Origin: Mytilus edulis
Taxonomy: Eukaryota; Mollusca; Bivalvia; Mytilida; Mytilidae
DNA length: 64,000 bases
Assembly (NCBI RefSeq): GCF_963676685.1
Contig: NC_092355.1
Span: 61,539,613 to 61,603,612, forward strand
Direction of reading: 5' to 3'
The notes under the pieces were generated by a model. The model made no database searches. It saw only the letters and a program-made list of their open reading frames with translations, and was not told the DNA's origin. Of this stretch, positions 60,085 through 64,000 are shown one piece after another (position 1 is the first letter of the stretch; the number at the start of each line of letters is the position of its first letter). A program made the translations under genes and the position numbers.

Positions 60085-60650
60085 AATATTGCAATTCTCA
60101 AAATCACGAATTTTCGTATAAAAAACAACCTTTTCACCCAAAATACTTACCAAGTATTTATAAAACTTTAAAGATGTCTGTAATAGATTTATTTAATCAT
60201 TCTTATAAGATTTTGAGAAGAACTGGTGAGTAGTACCGAAGTTCAGGCCATACATGGTATAATTCTCAAAATCAGTGATTTTCATATAAAAAACAATTTT
60301 TTCACCCAAAATACTTAACAAGTATTTATAAAACTTGAAAGATGTCTGTAAAAGATTTATTTAATCATTCTTATAAGATTTTGAGAAGAGCTGGTGGGTA
60401 GTACCGAAGTTCAGGCCATACATGGTATAATTCTCAAAATCAGTGATTTTCATATAAAAAAACATTTTTTCCACCAAAAATACTTACTAAGTATTTAAAA
60501 AACTTGAAAGATATCTGTAATAGATTTAACTAATCATTCTTATAAGATTTTGAGAAGAACTGGTGAGTAGTGCCAAAGTTCAGGCCATACATGGTATAAT
60601 TCTCAAAATCAGTGATTTTCATATAAAAAATCAAGTTTTACCCCCAAAAA
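60085..60650. repeat. 168-bp tandem repeat, about 3.4 copies
   Basis: Block 'ttttgagaagaactggtgag' recurs at 60,211, 60,379 and 60,548 (spacing 168 and 169). Each unit has 'caggccatacatggtataat', 'ctcaaaatcagtgattttca' and 'acttaacaagtatttataaa'. A diverged partial unit precedes at about 60,085. It lies 300 bp inside the right end of the element. Confidence 0.9.
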
Positions 60651-60957
60651 TGTTGTCTGATCCCAACATAAATTCAACATTGTCTTTTACTTCTATAGAT
60701 ATAAATTGTGTTAAAATTTTGCAAAAATCCGATCAGTAGAACAAAAGTTGAATTCCAGTAACTCACTTCAGAAGGAAATCTGATATAAAAGGTAACATAC
60801 AGAACTACATTTACATATGCACATGCAGTGACGCGCATGCGCGTGATAGCACCAAAAAATTACCGTATTTCAAATGCCACGTCCCTAAGCTTGAATTACT
60901 GCCATTATGGATTATTTTCAAGAGGGGGCCAAAAATGGTCCTTATCATACCTTGTCC

Positions 60958-61230
60958 TTTGTAAAAATATTTCGGTTTAGCTTCAACGAGAGCATCAAAA
61001 ACACTTTCAATATGAGGGAGAGGATAGGTCATAGGGACCGTTAATTTATTCAAAGAACGATAATCAATTGCCATTCTCCAACCTCCCGTCTTCTTAGGAA
61101 TCATAATTAATTGGGAACACCAATCAGAATTTGATTCTTCAATAATTCCATTTTCTAATAATTCCTGAATTTGATTTTCAGTTTCACGCCTAACTTGAGG
61201 TGACTGCCTATACGGATTACGCCTTACAGG
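60958..61230 (-). pseudogene. Gypsy reverse transcriptase, truncated
   Basis: Minus strand: ENQIQELLENGIIEESNSDW, MIPKKTGGWRMAIDYRSLNK and VPMTYPLPHIESVFDAL, the first motifs of a Gypsy-type reverse transcriptase. The frame runs into the 7.8-kb transposon end just before the catalytic motif A (after AKPKYF), so the active site, RNase H and integrase are missing from this side. Confidence 0.85.
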
Positions 61231-61663
61231 TTACAATTTTGTGTTTATACAAGGAAGTTTTTCCTAATTCTGTCATATCTGTAGCAAAACTTTGTTTATT
61301 TTCATTCAAAAATTTCTGCATCTTTTGTTTTTCAATATCTGTTAAATCAGATTCTGATAAATCAAACTTAAGATCTGAGCATGATTTGCTGTTTGGTGTT
61401 TTAGTTGATGACACTGATGGTTTAGTAACATTAAAATTTTTAATAGTTTCTGTATTGACATGAGCTACTGTAGCCAGTTTAGTACGTGCCTTAATGCGTA
61501 CTTTATTATCAGTAGGGTTCAACAAGCTTAAATAAGCTTTACCGTGCTTGATTTTAACTAATGCTTTTGCTGCCAAAATTCTGTGCTTGTGAGCTAATGA
61601 CTTTAGCGGTTCTAACGGCACTGTTGAATCATGTGTTTGGTGTGACACAGCAACACTAATCAA
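61217..61663 (-). pseudogene. Gypsy protease-RT connecting region
   Basis: 148 codons including LTDIEKQKMQKFLNENKQSF and ELGKTSLYKHKIVT, the usual lead-in to the Gypsy polymerase. A frameshift near 61,225 separates it from PVRRNPYRQSP of the polymerase frame. Confidence 0.7.
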
Positions 61664-61725
61664 AGTTTGTGATCGTTTTGGAATTTTTATGGCTTTTCTT
61701 GTTTTTGCTAAACCTTATTTTGATG

Positions 61726-62110
61726 TTAACCGACTACATCGTCATTTTCAAACATTTCAAATGTGTCAGTCTCAAAATTTAACTTAGCTTTTGTTTGTTT
61801 CAAAAAATCTACGCCTAAAATTAAAGAATGGTGTAACTGTGGCAAACCATAAATTGAAGCACTAACATTTCTGTTTCCTATAATAACGGATATGTTAACT
61901 TTGCCTAGCACTTTTACATGATTGCCATTAACAGCAGTTACGCTTGTAATGTCTGGTGTTTCGAGTTTGTGTGTTGAGTAAGGAGTTCTTGGGAAGAACT
62001 GCTTACTCATTATAGATATGCTCCTATATCGACTAATGCACATGTTCTTGTCCCACCAACAGAAACTTTGATGGTACTCTTTTTAGCATCTAAAGTGGTG
62101 ATTAAGTTAA
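61726..62110 (-). pseudogene. Gypsy aspartic protease, damaged
   Basis: The segment VSVGGTRTCALVDIGAYL holds the catalytic region, but the usual D-T/S-G-A reads D-I-G-A, followed by a stop. After a frameshift, IYGLPQLHHSLILGVDFLKQ gives the conserved ILG segment of retropepsins. Processing activity would be lost. Confidence 0.75.
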
Positions 62111-62174
62111 TTACCCTTTTTTGCCTATCTATGTGCCCATCTATAGTTGTTGTTCTACAGACAGGCCCGTATCC

Positions 62175-62627
62175 CTAATCTTGACCTTCAGCTGCAAGTC
62201 TTTTATACTTTAATATACATTTTTTACAAAAATGACATACTTTATGTGATGCAGGACATTGTGACCTTATTTTACAGGACTTACCCCCACAATAACCACA
62301 GTCCTCTGATTTTGTACAGTACTGGTGGTTTTGCTTTGTGTTGAACTTGACTCTGTGCTGTTCTGGTCTGTGATCTGGTCTGCGGTCTGGTCGGTTCATG
62401 GCGGATAATGTTGTGTCCATCCTTGTCATGATGCTAACTAGCATGTTGGCTTCAACCGATTTGACTGCAGAACATACAGCTTGGTTGATGGTGGATGTAA
62501 TGTCTTCCATCTGTGGCTGACCAGACACAGCAATAGTCATTTCAGCAACGTTGTCAATTTTTCTGAGGGCATGCATGGTCTTTGACCGATTGGGGAGTAT
62601 GATATGTCCCATACCCTTCTCGGTCAC
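62175..62627 (-). pseudogene. Gypsy gag, nucleocapsid part
   Basis: 150 codons. The C-terminal Cys/His cluster (CGYCGGKSCKIRSQCPASHK then VCHFCKK) is a zinc-knuckle-like nucleic-acid-binding region, preceded by a basic stretch (RPDRRPDHRPEQHRVKF). This is the RNA-binding end of the structural protein. Confidence 0.8.
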
Positions 62628-62655
62628 TGAAATGAGAAGTTTCTCAGAAACACAG

Positions 62656-62883
62656 TTATTGCAATTTAAAACTTAGAGCTCTGTCGATATATTCATCGAC
62701 AGTTTCATAGGCATATTGTCTTAATTCGGTGATTTTAACTCCTGCATTCAGTGTAGGTTTAAAGCGTTGTAAAAATGCTGCTTTTAAATTGTTAAATGTG
62801 CTTTTTGTCTGTGTATCAAGGGTGTTAAACCATGCTTTAGCTACCCCTGCTAAATTTAAAGGGAAAACCAGAAAATGCAGCAG
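62656..62883 (-). pseudogene. Gypsy gag, capsid fragment
   Basis: Reads VFPLNLAGVAKAWFNTLDTQ, then FNNLKAAFLQRFKP and ELRQYAYETVDEYIDRALSF, the typical retrotransposon capsid pattern. Stop at 62,656-62,658. On its upstream side the frame is broken by a 41-bp LTR-derived insert. Confidence 0.8.
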
Positions 62884-62924
62884 GTCCGTAAGGTGTGCTG
62901 TTGGTTAAGTCCAACCATAACAGG
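62884..62924 (-). repeat. 41-bp LTR fragment inside gag
   Basis: gtccgtaaggtgtgctgttg and gttaagtccaaccataacag form 41 bp that match the complement of the LTR copy (52,461-52,501 region). The stretch falls between CHTPEDA and the capsid fragment and shifts the reading frame. Confidence 0.8.
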
Positions 62925-63049
62925 CATCCTCTGGAGTGTGACAAATGTCACAAACATTGTCCACCATTCTAATGCGGTTACGTTACCTGTTCCCTTTTTT
63001 CTATGTTCTAGTTCACGTTGTATCTTTGCACAGGGAAACCAGGTGGCGG

Positions 63050-63169
63050 TCATTGAGGGGCTGGATCGACTGGCACATTGAGTGGTGTCATGACTTCTGC
63101 TGGTGCGTTGACCGAAACTTGGATGATTTCGGCCTCCTGCTGACCTGCTGCATTTTCTGGGGCTGGCAT
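63050..63169 (-). pseudogene. Gypsy gag, N-terminal fragment
   Basis: ATG at 63,169 followed by 38 codons (MPAPENAAGQQEAEIIQVSV...) to a TGA at 63,050. The position just inside the LTR and primer-site-like sequence fits the start of gag. The rest is in other frames. Confidence 0.55.
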
Positions 63170-63240
63170 GTCTCTTTCTATTACTTCTTGTGATCTCAAC
63201 CAATACATATAATAGTGAGGTACCGTATTGTTGGACTTTA

Positions 63241-63252
63241 GGGTCTCCGCCA
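63241..63252 (-). other. Primer-binding-site-like sequence
   Basis: Minus strand tggcggagaccc directly follows the inner LTR edge (...ctgataac). A tgg start matches the CCA end of a priming tRNA. The tRNA cannot be named from sequence alone. Confidence 0.45.
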
Positions 63253-64000
63253 GTTATCAGAGTTGGGTTTCTGACCGTTATCGGGTTTGTCGGATGCTGG
63301 GTTTTTATTGACTGTAGTTTGCCTGTTATGGTTGGACTTAACCAACAGCACACCTTACAGACTTATGAGTATGGGTAAGGGCCTGAAAACAGTTAAAACA
63401 AACACAGTGAATTTGGTTTTAGATGTTATATCTTCCAAAGCGCATTCGATAATCATATATATTTAACACAATATAATATATAGTATGTAATACAAATAAT
63501 AGAAACATGTAATTCATATAAATGATCAAATAATATCTATAGTATACAAATTTTATGTAAATGCATGAGCATATGCATTTAAACTGACGAACACGTATGC
63601 TTATAATATTTCTTATAAATAAAAGCTTATTTAGCATTCAAATATATGAGCAAGATGCGGACTTAATCTTAAATATATGAGCATAATGCGAGACAGACTA
63701 TTTGAACCTAACAGAGCATAAAGTACGTGCTGACCAGCATAAAATAATGAATATATAATATTTTGACAAGGGGCATGTAAGAACATGTTGAGATCCGGTA
63801 TCTTTCGAAATATAAACATGGTGGAGCATATATGACGCTTGTAAAAGCTTAAAACTATAAACTTATCAACCCAAAAATATCAATTCCGACAATGAGCATT
63901 GGTTGAGAAATATTCGAAATCGAGACAAACTTATCAACACGAAACTAATCGCGAATATGCAAATAATATAAATATGAAACTATAATATGAATTGGGGAAA
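63252..64000 (-). repeat. Gypsy-like LTR, right copy (5' LTR side), cut by window end
   Basis: Matches the LTR at 52,383 from agttatcagagttggg to gaattggggaaa, and continues past the window. Comparison shows scattered substitutions and small indels, so the insertion is not recent. On the minus strand this is the upstream LTR, driving gag-pol leftwards. Confidence 0.8.

Larger units (their letters stand above)
53130..60957 (+). mobile_element. 7.8-kb hairpin-bearing DNA transposon with DDE-SWIM transposase
   Basis: Ends: caaggtatgataagctattg at 53,130 and, inverted, cttatcataccttgtcc ending at 60,957. Both carry subterminal 'ggccccct'. A 29-bp perfect hairpin lies 226 bp inside the left end. 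The transposase gene (56,350-58,411) is central. Both flanks are Gypsy sequence: LTR on the left and reverse transcriptase on the right. These are not adjacent in an intact Gypsy, so a deletion accompanied or preceded insertion. It is the same family as 14,148-21,026. A 200-bp gap lies within. Confidence 0.7.
60958..64000 (-). mobile_element. Degraded Gypsy-like LTR retrotransposon
   Basis: Minus-strand order from the right: LTR, primer-site-like sequence, gag, protease, polymerase start. Each coding block has stops, frameshifts or a lost catalytic residue. The polymerase end and integrase are absent, and the 7.8-kb transposon takes their place, with the other LTR at 52,383 beyond it. Confidence 0.85.

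Noticed and set aside
59826-60233. 135-codon plus-strand open frame
   Set aside because: Overlaps the 168-bp tandem repeat and has no recognisable domain.
62856-63353. 165-codon minus-strand open frame over gag
   Set aside because: Wrong frame for gag: the recognisable gag peptides (MPAPENAAGQ..., VFPLNLAGVAKAW) are in other frames.

Overview
This is AT-rich, intron- and transposon-dense animal DNA, most likely from a bivalve mollusc of the mussel family (Mytilidae). That assignment rests on several interspersed repeats I recognise as abundant in mussel genomes: the 'agatgtggtatg...' family, the 'gggaatgtgtcaaagagacaacaacc' family, and the 'ctacgatagtagaggggcat' family. There are no bacterial features. 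Nearly all long open frames belong to mobile elements. Host coding sequence appears only as short exons, which I called from splice sites and reading phase.

Layout. 1-13,464 and 30,624-44,087 are two direct copies of one 13.46 kb segment at a constant offset of 30,623; by eye I found only two substitutions. Each copy starts in a 33-bp satellite array and carries a SINE-like retroposon, a 450-bp MITE and a phase-consistent eight-exon gene model on the minus strand (gene A, product not recognised). In copy 1 the promoter and first two exons of gene A sit in an inverted repeat whose apex is at 13,461-13,464. The right arm carries a mirrored exon 1 and exon 2 on the plus strand, split by a 6.9-kb element (14,148-21,026). 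Copy 2 stops exactly at that apex. A second small plus-strand gene (gene B, three exons, product not recognised) lies at 23,870-25,428.

Inside the 6.9-kb element are three tandem copies of a 983-bp unit, the middle one split by a 644-bp insertion, and a subterminal hairpin. A foldback element made of short CACACTGAGA-type repeats lies at 22,378-23,562. The satellite array at 27,873-32,288 leads into copy 2.

From 44,088 the sequence is a graveyard of nested transposons. A 5'-truncated, frameshifted LINE (44,299-49,566) is interrupted by two insertions, the first holding two hairpins. A Gypsy-like LTR retrotransposon on the minus strand (LTR copies at 52,383 and 63,252; gag, protease and partial reverse transcriptase fragments at 60,958-63,169) is interrupted by a 7.8-kb element (53,130-60,957). 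That element shares its termini and subterminal hairpin with the 6.9-kb element at 14,148, and encodes a DDE transposase with a C-terminal SWIM zinc finger, broken by one frameshift in a T8 run. A 200-bp assembly gap (54,414-54,613) lies inside it.

How the parts relate. The two large hairpin-bearing elements look like an autonomous and a non-autonomous member of one DNA transposon family. The inverted promoter repeat may give a bidirectional promoter. The near-identity of the 13.46-kb copies means either a very recent duplication or an assembly artefact.
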